A stretch of DNA of 29,895 nucleotides, taken from the IMG/VR virus record IMGVR_UViG_3300037246_000142, positions 1 to 29,895 of that record; one strand, 5' to 3'. This document shows positions 10,201-17,701 of the stretch, piece after piece. The notes below the pieces were generated by a model. It ran no database searches. It was not told where the DNA came from and was given only the letters and a program-made list of their open reading frames with translations. Both the position numbers and the translations under genes were made by a program. How positions within the stretch are numbered: position 1 is the stretch's first letter; every line of letters starts with the position of its first letter. The stretch comes from a virus.

Positions 10201-12000
10201 TTCTGGGTAAGCTGTTATGGAACCAGGTAGATAAACATTATAATAGTCTTGCTCTTGTTGCTTAACAACTACCTTCCAAGATTTAAAACCTAGTGGATTA
10301 TAAAGAGGGTCTGCTGGATCACCGTTGTAAGTGCCTGGGTATAAAGTAGATGCCACAGGTGTTTCACTTATAGTATCGTTAACCTGTATTAACAACGTGT
10401 CTCCAGGCCATAAACCAACATCTACAAGATTGTCATTGTAAGGTGAGTATACAGTAGACAAGGAACTAGCTGTAGCAGAACTAGCAACATCTCCAGTATT
10501 TGATAATAGCGTAGATGTTGTTCTACCAAATTTATCTGAAAATACAAAACCAGCTTGATAATTTCTATTTTGTTTTAATGTACTACTAGGATATTCAATT
10601 ATACTAGTATTCCATGAAACAGGTGTTGCCGGTGTTGTTATGTCAAAAGGTTGTTTTGGACCTGTACCTACATTGTAGTTTAATCCACTTGGAGGCGTGT
10701 GTCTAGTTTGAAAATTACCATAAACAACTCTATTGCTTATAATTTCCTGGCTTAAAGCCTTAACAGGAACCTTATCGTAAACTCTAGTTAATTGACTTTC
10801 AGGTAAAGTTCTAAAAGGTTTTGTACCAGAGTATTTATATTGATATATATTGTTAGTTGGGTTTGACGAGCTGAACTGATCTTTTATATCAGCAGCAGGA
10901 ATAGTGTCTACAACTAGTACAGCTGCGCCATCAGACTCTTTAAATAGTATTTCTATTTCTGTTATTTTAAAATAACTACTAACATTAAATAAGTTTGTGG
11001 TACCAAGAGCTGGATCACCAACCACTGGCATTTCAATTAAAAGAGTTAATTGATTAACCTTGTTCTCCATGAATTCTACTATAGTACTTCTGTAGGCGGC
11101 AGACATATCATTGTCATCTCTATCTGTTCCAGATGGGTTAAAAAGAAAATAACCATCTTGCTGAGGTATAAAACACTCTTGAGTAAATGGAGCAAATACA
11201 GAGTATTCACCGTCGTCAAACTTAAATCTATAACTGAATCTTACGAACTTGTCTTCTAAGTAGTTAGGATCACCCCTATACACAACATCTTCATAAGGAT
11301 TGTCAGTAGTGCCGTCTGGTAAAAAAGGACTAACAACGTCTTGCATTGTAGTTTGATAATCACCTAGCGCAGGCTGTAGCCTTGTAGGATCACCACTTTC
11401 GTCTATAACTTCTTGAGTTACTTCTTGCCATAAAACAGGAGCGGTAAATGGCATTACTTTAGCTACACTAATAGTATCTTCTATTGCATAGTAATCGAAA
11501 CCTAGTGTAAGAGGTGGTATTATTTCAGCTAAATCAACATTTATTTTTCTTGGTTGATTTCTATTATCTGTCCAGAATAGTAACTCTTCAAGTAGATTAA
11601 CACCGTATATCGGGTATAATGTAGAGAAGTTTAAAAAAGCACCTCGCACTAATATCTCATTTTGAGTGATAGTTCCTTGAGAAACAATAGATCTTACTAT
11701 GTAATTTTCCGCAAGAGGATCATACCCTTCAGATTCATTATCTGTTAAAAAGAAGTAAAAGCAAGAATTAACCTCTGATACTAAGTATCCTATACACTGT
11801 ATATCGGTGTTGCTAGTTATATCTGTAAAATCAATAAATTCAGAGTTTCCTAAAACATTCTCTAATGCTCCTACGTCTTCTGCTTCTGATTTACTAACCT
11901 GTATATTTTCTGCATCTCTATACTCACCTTGTGGTAACAAGCGATCATCAAGATCCTTGTTCATTTTAGATTTTATAAAAAGATTTTTAAAGATTGCCAT
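7264..12000 (-). CDS. Giant tail nozzle / 'muzzle'-like stabilisation protein
   Basis: The largest complete gene in the window, 1578 residues. Residues 12-52 contain KMNKDLDDRLLPQGEYRDAENIQ followed by DVGALENVLGN. This is the hallmark start of the phage stabilisation/nozzle family (P22 gp10, T7 gp12-like, crAss-like muzzle). A beta-rich domain runs to about residue 650, with FTDNRNQPRKINVDL-type propeller elements. The region from about 750 to 1130 is Thr/Ser/Pro/Gly-rich and looks like consecutive Ig-like beta-sandwiches. The C-terminal 450 residues are also beta-rich and low in Lys, and I do not recognise them. P22 gp10 is about 470 and T7 gp12 about 790 residues, so this version is greatly enlarged, probably by surface-exposed modules that could touch the host. 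A small hairpin (7253-7270) lies over its stop codon. Confidence 0.75.
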   Translation of the reverse strand: MAIFKNLFIKSKMNKDLDDRLLPQGEYRDAENIQVSKSEAEDVGALENVLGNSEFIDFTDITSNTDIQCIGYLVSEVNSCFYFFLTDNESEGYDPLAENYIVRSIVSQGTITQNEILVRGAFLNFSTLYPIYGVNLLEELLFWTDNRNQPRKINVDLAEIIPPLTLGFDYYAIEDTISVAKVMPFTAPVLWQEVTQEVIDESGDPTRLQPALGDYQTTMQDVVSPFLPDGTTDNPYEDVVYRGDPNYLEDKFVRFSYRFKFDDGEYSVFAPFTQECFIPQQDGYFLFNPSGTDRDDNDMSAAYRSTIVEFMENKVNQLTLLIEMPVVGDPALGTTNLFNVSSYFKITEIEILFKESDGAAVLVVDTIPAADIKDQFSSSNPTNNIYQYKYSGTKPFRTLPESQLTRVYDKVPVKALSQEIISNRVVYGNFQTRHTPPSGLNYNVGTGPKQPFDITTPATPVSWNTSIIEYPSSTLKQNRNYQAGFVFSDKFGRTTSTLLSNTGDVASSATASSLSTVYSPYNDNLVDVGLWPGDTLLIQVNDTISETPVASTLYPGTYNGDPADPLYNPLGFKSWKVVVKQQEQDYYNVYLPGSITAYPEDDELELGLTSHIVLLNDNINKVPRDLSQVGPDQKQFRSSVQLFGRVENTDQSPTPDAAAGGIPTDYGVVNQQYYPSRFSDTVSTISNEFDMFNLDPGTALDPEYQEAFYEADSNPLIGRVSTTDQFGQIDPTSGGLTYTIQNLAVYETEPVESRLDIYWETSSSGTIDDLNEQVIATGGQTIFGIINDSWFLNEYFNKQTASSSPWSETALNASPEPGPSPATPVIGPDNAEYGRYRSVVMGPFWFDDNTNTPIQNVELDSFSVKDGNNAIVTSDFDILRIKGTGSTPAGIGNYIDFTGATTTTYTHDTFILVNKAFYVYDSADIPATQFTLVVSVKDLDNPNPPPIPIKTFTLTSTQDGTNLDDVPTVQVGGETLITTPGYVNTSWGQTTNTPIDYGQQPLPAGGPPGQVVIQVGYAGIPLKLYGSNGSNVALLSPSQNQNSLFWDIPVQTKAGLPSTAFQIDSATGEVTETSFGVARGQHDLKIRVSAYGTFQTINISIVIGVPTANGSFNNSSYFNTAGNNNLPIDFGFIYNLHNSPSNAYAQIPNSNGGSASTTFKYTYPDPGNIPAGTALNDSFSNSVCGGYPATGGGPNSLILQQPTGSGALEGPLTQGTGYVAVFLRLTGQRSGSVFNQWASCNFSWAIEYRPTSVSPWQAATDIEGNILSWNSGVSGNQTDPQQSGKVLDADSNGGTNEPVSWSQPQSSTSYIQDQVYGAAGNNAPVSSAIIPAPNPNTYQLIARNRASISTSASETVLAKWVAVGNSPTYGATPCFGEYRVVIQTIGGQDSSFEDACVGCWRDPATQPFPVVTFEVGEIEFGDFFYDLGPQRAFAYLVDTKTFPNTSSGKSQALNNNFGTVGPRYKVLYALEPVHRYVSTFYSDAALTVPFIAWDLSVGGNPGYISYRSFDGNTGVPGSTPPFNAGVTSKTNQPNAQSAEGAGSPNATPNTFQDKRVWACIMEASTGTKQMGTSIGKVG

Positions 12001-12006
12001 ACTATT

Positions 12007-13215
12007 CTAGTGTTTGATCCATTTAGATTTACCTCTCATAACTTGAACTATTTCACCAAGCTTTATGTTAGATAATCTTATTTTAGTATTTCTTAATTTA
12101 GAGCTAGCTTCTCTCTTCAATCTGTTTATTATGTACTCAGGTTGATTTATTCTACTAGCTAATACAGCGTGTGATAGGTATGCGTATATAGCGGCTTCAG
12201 CTAATTTAGGTACTCTACTATCCATGTCATATGCTAGTCCATCAGATATGTATTCTAGTATTATAAGCTTGCCAACAAGATTGCTTGAAAAAGATATTTT
12301 ACCTTCTCTGTCGTTCATATTAAACCACCCGTTTACTTGAGAGTATTGTGGATCTATTCCATATAATTGACCATAACCTAAATTCCACATTCCGCCGTAA
12401 CCCCAATCAAATCCAGCCCAGTCTACACTAGCATTAAATTCTCCTTCTAAAATACCTTGACTATTGCTCTTCCATCTTTCCTCTGTTATCGATGTCCCTT
12501 CTATATTCTCGCCAAAATTATCTTGAGTCGGTACACCTTCAGAATCCTGCAGCGGAGTGCTATAAGGAGAATTAGTTAGATTATTTGCTGGGTATATAAT
12601 TCTTTGTACACCAGCTTGATCTATCCAAGACATACGCACGTAATTTACATAGTCTTGTGGTATAACCACGCTTAGGTTAGGTGGTATTGTTAGCTCTTGA
12701 GATTTTATACTTTTAAGAGTATCATAGCTAAACTCTTGCAAAGCTCTCTTAGCATGAAATATTAAGTCTGTTCTTTTAACGCTTGGTATTAATTTACCAG
12801 CTCCAACATAAGCAACTATAAAGTTGTTAACAACATCACCTAGCGTTACATATTCATAACTACCATAGTTTTGTTCTGTGGTAATTCCATAAGCGTCTCT
12901 ATCCCCGTAGCTACCACCATCGAGCCTCTTTAATTGGCAAACCAATACGTGGCCTTGTGGTAGTGCAGTTATCAAAGAAACAGTGTTACCAGCCACAGTA
13001 TATGGAGCTACATATTCCACATAGTTTACACCATTAAAACTAGAGTATAATTTAAAATTATTTTTCTGGTAGTCTACTTGAGAAGGATCAAAGTTTCCAA
13101 ATTCTAGATTTGTATCAAAGGTAAAAGTAAAATTGCTTTGCCCTGAAGGATCTTCAACTACAAAGCCTTGAGCTCCTGCGTAATATTGTTGATTAGTTTC
13201 GTTTATAACTCCCAT
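12007..13215 (-). CDS. Tail tubular / ring protein (T7 gp11-like)
   Basis: A 402-residue protein. Residues 1-120 are beta-rich (DPSQVDYQKNNFKLYSS, YTVAGNTVSL), resembling a small adaptor domain for fibre binding. Residues 125-210 contain DVVNNFIVAYVGAGKLIP and AKRALQEFSYDTLKS, then IPQDYVNYVRMSWIDQAGVQR. These are typical of gatekeeper/tail tubular A-like ring proteins of short-tailed phages as I remember them. The C-terminal 70 residues are helical and basic (INRLKREASSKLRNTKIRLSNIKLGE), as expected for a ring packed against a portal or adaptor. The next gene, the giant nozzle-like protein, starts six bases past its stop. The role is inferred from motif memory plus gene order. Confidence 0.75.
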   Translation of the reverse strand: MGVINETNQQYYAGAQGFVVEDPSGQSNFTFTFDTNLEFGNFDPSQVDYQKNNFKLYSSFNGVNYVEYVAPYTVAGNTVSLITALPQGHVLVCQLKRLDGGSYGDRDAYGITTEQNYGSYEYVTLGDVVNNFIVAYVGAGKLIPSVKRTDLIFHAKRALQEFSYDTLKSIKSQELTIPPNLSVVIPQDYVNYVRMSWIDQAGVQRIIYPANNLTNSPYSTPLQDSEGVPTQDNFGENIEGTSITEERWKSNSQGILEGEFNASVDWAGFDWGYGGMWNLGYGQLYGIDPQYSQVNGWFNMNDREGKISFSSNLVGKLIILEYISDGLAYDMDSRVPKLAEAAIYAYLSHAVLASRINQPEYIINRLKREASSKLRNTKIRLSNIKLGEIVQVMRGKSKWIKH

Positions 13216-13218
13216 CTA

Positions 13219-14034
13219 TTAGCTTTTTTTATTAACTTCTTTTCCTTGAACCTGTTGCGAGGCTACTTGAACTATAGAAGGATCTTGTATTATTATTCCA
13301 GCATACGCTAGTATTCTTAATATAACGTTAACTTGTTCTGACTCATGCAACTCAAAATCTCTAGATCCAGTTCCTAGTCCAGCGTCATAATAATTTCCAT
13401 CAAATATGTATTGACCTCTACCAGCTGTAGAGAAACCCCATATAGGTGGAATAGGTTTTCTTACGTAATCAACCTCTATGTTACTAGTTATGTCAACAGG
13501 ATTAACATATATTACATTTTGTAAATGGTTGTTTATTGGTTGACCAGATACATTAATATCGCCTCTATTCTCATATAAATAAGTAGGAAAACTTTTGGTT
13601 GATTTTGTTAAAGGAGATCTCTCTATGTTGTAGAAATCTGTTCTTGGTAATCTTTGTAGTTCTATCTGATTACCTCTATCGTCTTTGTATATAACAGTAC
13701 CTAATCTGTAGAAGTCTACAGTAGCTCCATAAGCATCTGTAGTAGGTAGTTTAAAATACGCAAGACCTGGATTACTCACATTGTCGTATTGAGCTTGTCC
13801 AAATGTTTTAAATATTGCTAACTTTTCGTCAAGATTCATTATCCTGTCAGCGTAGTCAACGTCCGCTTGTGGTACTCTTAATTGTTGATTTAAGTCTTCA
13901 AAGTACTTCTCAAATATATCTAATTGAACTTGTGTTCCTACTGTATTAAATTCAGCAGGTGTTAGATAACCTCTTTGTTCTTTATTTATAATAGATAAGA
14001 CTGTCTGATATACAGTGTTTACATTTATAGCCAT
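13219..14034 (-). CDS. Head-tail connector / ring-like structural protein
   Basis: A 271-residue protein starting MAINVNTVYQTVLSIINKEQ. I chose the ATG at 14034 over an upstream in-frame ATG at 14067. The extra 11 residues (MVPWCIIIQTN) are encoded by the hairpin at 14058-14081, and the 14034 start has the usual AACAAAC leader. Residues 15-50 (NKEQRGYLTPAEFNTVGTQ then IFEKYFEDL) resemble the opening helices of small connector or ring proteins in Bacteroidota podoviruses. The middle is beta-rich and Tyr/Asn-rich. Residues 228-255 (RDFELHESEQVNVILRILAYAGI) form a helical C-terminus. Lying between the capsid and ring genes, it is probably an adaptor below the portal. The exact position in the tail cannot be decided from sequence. 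Confidence 0.65.
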   Translation of the reverse strand: MAINVNTVYQTVLSIINKEQRGYLTPAEFNTVGTQVQLDIFEKYFEDLNQQLRVPQADVDYADRIMNLDEKLAIFKTFGQAQYDNVSNPGLAYFKLPTTDAYGATVDFYRLGTVIYKDDRGNQIELQRLPRTDFYNIERSPLTKSTKSFPTYLYENRGDINVSGQPINNHLQNVIYVNPVDITSNIEVDYVRKPIPPIWGFSTAGRGQYIFDGNYYDAGLGTGSRDFELHESEQVNVILRILAYAGIIIQDPSIVQVASQQVQGKEVNKKS

Positions 14035-14057
14035 GTTTGTTTGAATTATAATACACC

Positions 14058-14081
14058 AGGGTACCATTAATATGATACCCT
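14058..14081 (-). terminator. Stem-loop between unknown structural gene and connector gene
   Basis: On the minus strand AGGGUAUCAU - AUUA - AUGGUACCCU forms a 10-bp stem with a four-base loop. One pair is a U-G wobble that works only in minus-sense RNA. It lies 20 bp past the stop of the upstream gene (14102) and just before the connector start at 14034. No long U tract follows, so it may be a weak terminator, an RNA processing site or an mRNA 3'-end protector. Confidence 0.45.
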
Positions 14082-14101
14082 AATATATTAGTATCACTTG
14101 T

Positions 14102-14929
14102 TTATACTCTTTTTTCTATAGATTTGTAAACTTCTACACCTTCGTCAGTTTTAAACCAAGAGGCTAAAGCTGAGTATGGGTTTTCATCAAATGGTACAGT
14201 AAATAATTTTCTGTCATTTGAACCCCAGTGAAAAGTTCTTTGATCTTGTGACAAGTTAATTATTCTAGCTTCAATAGCTTTTATACCAAAGTTTCTTAAT
14301 TGAACGTTTTCATCATTAGCTAAACTTATAAACAGTTCTGGTTTTCTTTTAGCAAACAATAACAAATCTCTCTTGAGTTCTTTAGATTTCATATTAGAAA
14401 CAGAGCTACCTTTTTCAACTCTAAGTATAGCTTCAGCTTGATCTACATCCATTTCCATCGCGGCATTGAGCGCATGAATTTCTAATTCTATAATATCCAA
14501 ATCATCTTCTGCCTCTATAACAGAATCAAACTCATAGTATTTTTTATCTTTTAATGGGTGGTATTTACTTAGCAGTTTTTGCAAGATTTGATTTTCTTGT
14601 GGAACTGTAAGTACACCATCTCTAAAAGTGATATGCCCTAACGTTGCTTCTCCTTTTTGTTCATCTATAAAAGGACTGTTCATGTTTGTAGCATATCTTA
14701 ATTCCCTTTGCTTAGATTGATCTAAATCAAAATACAATAAAGGATTTTTTCTAGTATGTTTACCTGGAATTGTTAATGTTAATGGTTGTTTATTACCTTT
14801 AACAATATATGTCCTAGGTTTTATTTCCCACTCTGGTTTCGTGGGTTGTACTGGAGTAGCAATTTTTTTTGCTACTATAACTTCTTGAGGAGCAACCTCA
14901 ACTTTTTTTGCTTCAGCTTTTTTAGCCAT
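14102..14929 (-). CDS. Conserved structural protein of unknown role, next to capsid gene
   Basis: A 275-residue protein. Residues 1-30 are Lys/Ala/Val-rich and basic (MAKKAEAKKVEVAPQEV), probably disordered. Residues 33-75 are beta-like, with KPRTYIVKG, PLTLTIPGKHTRKNPLLYFD and YATNMNSPFIDEQ. Next come FRDGVLTVPQENQILQKLL and YHPLKDKKYYEFD. The second half is an acidic helical part (AEDDLDIIELEIHALNAAMEMDVDQAE), then LKRDLLLFAKRKPELF, as in helical bundles. I recall similar proteins just after the capsid gene in marine phage contigs, always without known function. It stands alone between two hairpins (14966-14992 and 14058-14081), so its mRNA level may be set separately from the capsid gene. 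A head-completion, decoration or DNA-binding role is possible; none can be chosen. Confidence 0.75.
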   Translation of the reverse strand: MAKKAEAKKVEVAPQEVIVAKKIATPVQPTKPEWEIKPRTYIVKGNKQPLTLTIPGKHTRKNPLLYFDLDQSKQRELRYATNMNSPFIDEQKGEATLGHITFRDGVLTVPQENQILQKLLSKYHPLKDKKYYEFDSVIEAEDDLDIIELEIHALNAAMEMDVDQAEAILRVEKGSSVSNMKSKELKRDLLLFAKRKPELFISLANDENVQLRNFGIKAIEARIINLSQDQRTFHWGSNDRKLFTVPFDENPYSALASWFKTDEGVEVYKSIEKRV

Positions 14930-14965
14930 AATATAATATAATTAAATAATTTATAAAAGTAATAA

Positions 14966-14992
14966 TTACCCCCGTTGATATAACGAGGGTAA
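14966..14992 (-). terminator. Stem-loop downstream of major capsid gene
   Basis: On the minus strand UUACCCUCGUU - AUAUC - AACGGGGGUAA forms an 11-bp stem with one U-G wobble and a five-base loop, 23 bp past the capsid stop. A U-rich stretch (UUACUUUUAUAAAUUAUUUAAU) follows but there is no clean U run. It is a plausible terminator or 3'-end stabiliser for the abundant capsid message, leaving reduced read-through into the next gene. Confidence 0.5.
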
Positions 14993-15014
14993 GAATTACA
15001 TTAATCTCGAGTAA

Positions 15015-16475
15015 TTACACTCCTTTGAATAATACGAAGTTATTCGCAGCTTGTACAACTAAACATCTTTCAGATAAGAAGTTTACAGTCATAGCATCTA
15101 GATCGCTAGTGAAAGCTCCACCAACAGAACCAGTTAACCAAGACTTCATACGTCTGTCATCTGCTTGAGACGCTCTATATCTTACGTGTAAGAAAGGACG
15201 TCTAATGTTAGTACCTAAGATCTGATCGTAAACTGTACTTGTTCCAGCAGGAACTAATACACCTTCGATAGAAGCAGGCCCAGTCATTGCACCACGAGTA
15301 GAAGCATCGTTTAAGTATTTCCAGTCAGTTTTGTAGAAATCGTAAGATCCACGTCTGAAACCAGAGAAACCTAAGTTCAATGCCATTTCTTCAGAGTTTT
15401 CAAATAATCCAAAAGCAGTTCCACCGTTTCCTCCAGATGAGATAGCAGCTAGCATATCATCAAAATCAAGATTAGTGTTTCTGTTTAAGAATAACATGTT
15501 TTCTTCAATTGCTCCCTGAGTATCTAAGTTTCTAAGAATATCATCAAAGTCACTAATACCAGTTCCAGCAGAGAATCCAACTTGTACGTTACCTCTATCT
15601 TCGATAGCAGCAAACAAACCTTCTGTACCAGTTACATTAGTAATACCAGAACCAGCAGCAACTTGCTCACCTTCTACAACAGACATCTCTAGGTAATCTT
15701 CAAAACGTAGTCTTGTTTCAGACTCTGCTTTTAAGTACCACAAGTATCCTGATGTTCCATCTTCAGTAGCAACTTCTACCCAACCGATCTGAGCAGTGTC
15801 AGAACCATTGATTGAATATTGACTTCTAATGATAATTGGCTTGTTAGAAAACTGAGTAAACTCAGGAGTTACAGTAGCAATTGGAAAATCACCATTCGCT
15901 GCTTGTGCAACTGCGTTAGCAGATGGAGCGATTGTTGTGTTTGTTCCTTTTGGATATTCAGAACCGTAAACAAATATCTTTACAGCACCAACTAATCCCT
16001 CAGTAGCTAATGTAGCAGAACCGTAAGGTAATACATTTAATACACCAGTACCACCAGCAGCAGCTGTTCTTAAGTCAGAATCAACAACTAAACATTTTGC
16101 TTCACCACCAAAATCATCCATCACTACGATAGTTTGTTGAGGCGATACAACGTTGTTAATGTCTGCAGCAACTGGAATAGTAATTGTATTCGCAGCTCCA
16201 CCATTAGTACAGTTGTCATATGCAATGTGTAATCTATTTTGTTCAGACCAGATTACTTGATCAGACGTCATTGGTAGCTCAGCTCCAACCATACGTAAAA
16301 ATCCTGATAACGTTCTGTTACCGTATCTCTCTACCTCTTGCTCATAAAGCTCAGGTAAATATTGTTGTGCAAAGTTTCCACCAGCTGCACCGTCAAATGT
16401 TAGATAGTTATTCGAAAGCGTTTGTTGCGCCTGCGATGGTACTATCGACCCAAATTGTGGATTTAAAATTCCCAT
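15015..16475 (-). CDS. Major capsid protein
   Basis: A 486-residue protein at the expected place: terL, portal, scaffold, then capsid. Its composition fits a HK97-fold shell protein: Gly/Ala/Thr/Asn-rich, few Cys, no enzyme motif. Residues 30-55 (AAGGNFAQQYLPELYEQEVERYG) form the N-terminal helix. Later elements are SEQNRLHI, SYDFYKTDWKYLNDASTRGA and RRPFLHVRYRASQADDRRMKSW. The C-terminus SERCLVVQAANNFVLFKG is typical of capsid proteins of Bacteroidota podoviruses as I recall them. Codon use is more host-like than neighbours (CGT and GTA, GCA frequent), as expected for the most expressed phage gene. The A/T-only leader (TTAACATTAAACTTTTAAATT) has no Shine-Dalgarno. A hairpin at 14966-14992 follows its stop. 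It is a likely client for the encoded chaperonin. Confidence 0.88.
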   Translation of the reverse strand: MGILNPQFGSIVPSQAQQTLSNNYLTFDGAAGGNFAQQYLPELYEQEVERYGNRTLSGFLRMVGAELPMTSDQVIWSEQNRLHIAYDNCTNGGAANTITIPVAADINNVVSPQQTIVVMDDFGGEAKCLVVDSDLRTAAAGGTGVLNVLPYGSATLATEGLVGAVKIFVYGSEYPKGTNTTIAPSANAVAQAANGDFPIATVTPEFTQFSNKPIIIRSQYSINGSDTAQIGWVEVATEDGTSGYLWYLKAESETRLRFEDYLEMSVVEGEQVAAGSGITNVTGTEGLFAAIEDRGNVQVGFSAGTGISDFDDILRNLDTQGAIEENMLFLNRNTNLDFDDMLAAISSGGNGGTAFGLFENSEEMALNLGFSGFRRGSYDFYKTDWKYLNDASTRGAMTGPASIEGVLVPAGTSTVYDQILGTNIRRPFLHVRYRASQADDRRMKSWLTGSVGGAFTSDLDAMTVNFLSERCLVVQAANNFVLFKGV

Positions 16476-16492
16476 AATTTAAAAGTTTAATG

Positions 16493-17677
16493 TTAAAATT
16501 TTCGTTTTTTAATTTTTAGTTTAGACGAATCTAAACCACTTATTGATTTTACTTTTAAACCATTTATAAAGACATTACCGTCGGCAACTTGCCTAGGTTT
16601 ATCATTACTTAAGTTCTTAGAAGAGTCAACGATGTTTTTAACACCATCAGCTTTTCCTTGTTCGTAAAAATGATTAGCGATTTTGTCCGCATTCATTGCA
16701 GCATAAAGAGCTTTATGATAACCTGAAGGGTTAGTCACAGCACCTTTGTCATCAGTATATTGTGAAATAAAATTACCGACATCTAACTGTGATTTACCTA
16801 CCTCAGAAGGATTTGGTACTTGGTATCTAAACTTCTTTTGTCCTAAATCGAAATCAAAACCTTTGAAATCGTCATTAAAAATCTGTTCAGTTTGTACTTT
16901 AAAATCCTGCTGAAGAGTCTTAGTTTGCTCTTGCTGCTCATTGTACCTATTGAAAAAGTCCATAGCTTTCGTCTGATCTTGGGTAACACCAGGTCTCAAC
17001 TTGATTTCCTGGTAGTATTTATCCTTCATAGAGTCTAGCTCTTTACGGGCTTTAGCAACTTCTTCTTTGAAAGCCAATTTCTTCTTTCTGATATCCCTTG
17101 GCTCATCAAGTTCCTCATCGAACTCAAAATTATCTTCCATTAGAAAGTTAACTTCTTCTGGATCTAAATGAGGTTTAGTTTGTTTATAGTATTCATTAAG
17201 TAAAACTTTTTCGTTTACTTTAGAGTAATCATGATTAAGTCTTACGTAATCTTCAATTGTACCACCTGTTTCTCCCATGAAGTCAACAAGTGCTTGTATG
17301 TTTTCAGGTAATGTTTTACCTTGTGTAACCTGTTCCTTAACAGCTTGCTCCGCTTGATCGTAAAGCTCTACTGTTTTTTCGTCTACTTCTTCTTCGGTTA
17401 TTTCCTGTATCACAACATCTTGAACCGGAGTTTCGACTTGTACTTCTTTTACATCAACACTCTCTTCGTTTAATTCTTGAGGAGTATCTTTTTTTTCTGT
17501 TAAATCAACCTTTACAATATCTGGCACAACTTCTCCCTGTGCTTCAGGTTTTGTTAAATCAACTTTAACTGGTTCGTTGTTAGTGCTGTCCACTAATTTT
17601 TTAGGTTTTGTTTTCTTACCTTTTAATGAAAACTCACCTTCTTGTTTGACCTCTGCGGCCGGGTTTACTTCTGACAT
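16493..17677 (-). CDS. Putative capsid scaffolding protein
   Basis: A 394-residue, highly charged protein between portal and capsid genes, the usual place of the scaffold. Residues 1-120 are acidic, Val/Glu/Lys-rich and probably disordered, with the hexapeptide VKVDLT repeated at 37-42 and 55-60. Residues 105-160 hold a helical part (EQVTQGKTLPENIQALVDFMGETGG). Residues 195-275 are charged coiled coil (DIRKKKLAFKEEVAKARKELD, NEQQEQTKTLQQDFKVQTEQ). Residues 310-350 and the basic C-terminus (SSKLKIKKRKF) would fit the capsid-binding end seen in other scaffolds. There is no protease motif, so removal from the procapsid would need another protein or exit intact. Identification rests on position and composition, not on a specific motif. 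Confidence 0.75.
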   Translation of the reverse strand: MSEVNPAAEVKQEGEFSLKGKKTKPKKLVDSTNNEPVKVDLTKPEAQGEVVPDIVKVDLTEKKDTPQELNEESVDVKEVQVETPVQDVVIQEITEEEVDEKTVELYDQAEQAVKEQVTQGKTLPENIQALVDFMGETGGTIEDYVRLNHDYSKVNEKVLLNEYYKQTKPHLDPEEVNFLMEDNFEFDEELDEPRDIRKKKLAFKEEVAKARKELDSMKDKYYQEIKLRPGVTQDQTKAMDFFNRYNEQQEQTKTLQQDFKVQTEQIFNDDFKGFDFDLGQKKFRYQVPNPSEVGKSQLDVGNFISQYTDDKGAVTNPSGYHKALYAAMNADKIANHFYEQGKADGVKNIVDSSKNLSNDKPRQVADGNVFINGLKVKSISGLDSSKLKIKKRKF

Positions 17678-17701
17678 AATATAATATTATAAAATTAAAA
17701 A

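Noticed and set aside
14035-14067. Upstream start for the connector-like gene
   Set aside because: It would code 11 odd residues through a hairpin; the ATG at 14034 has the typical leader.
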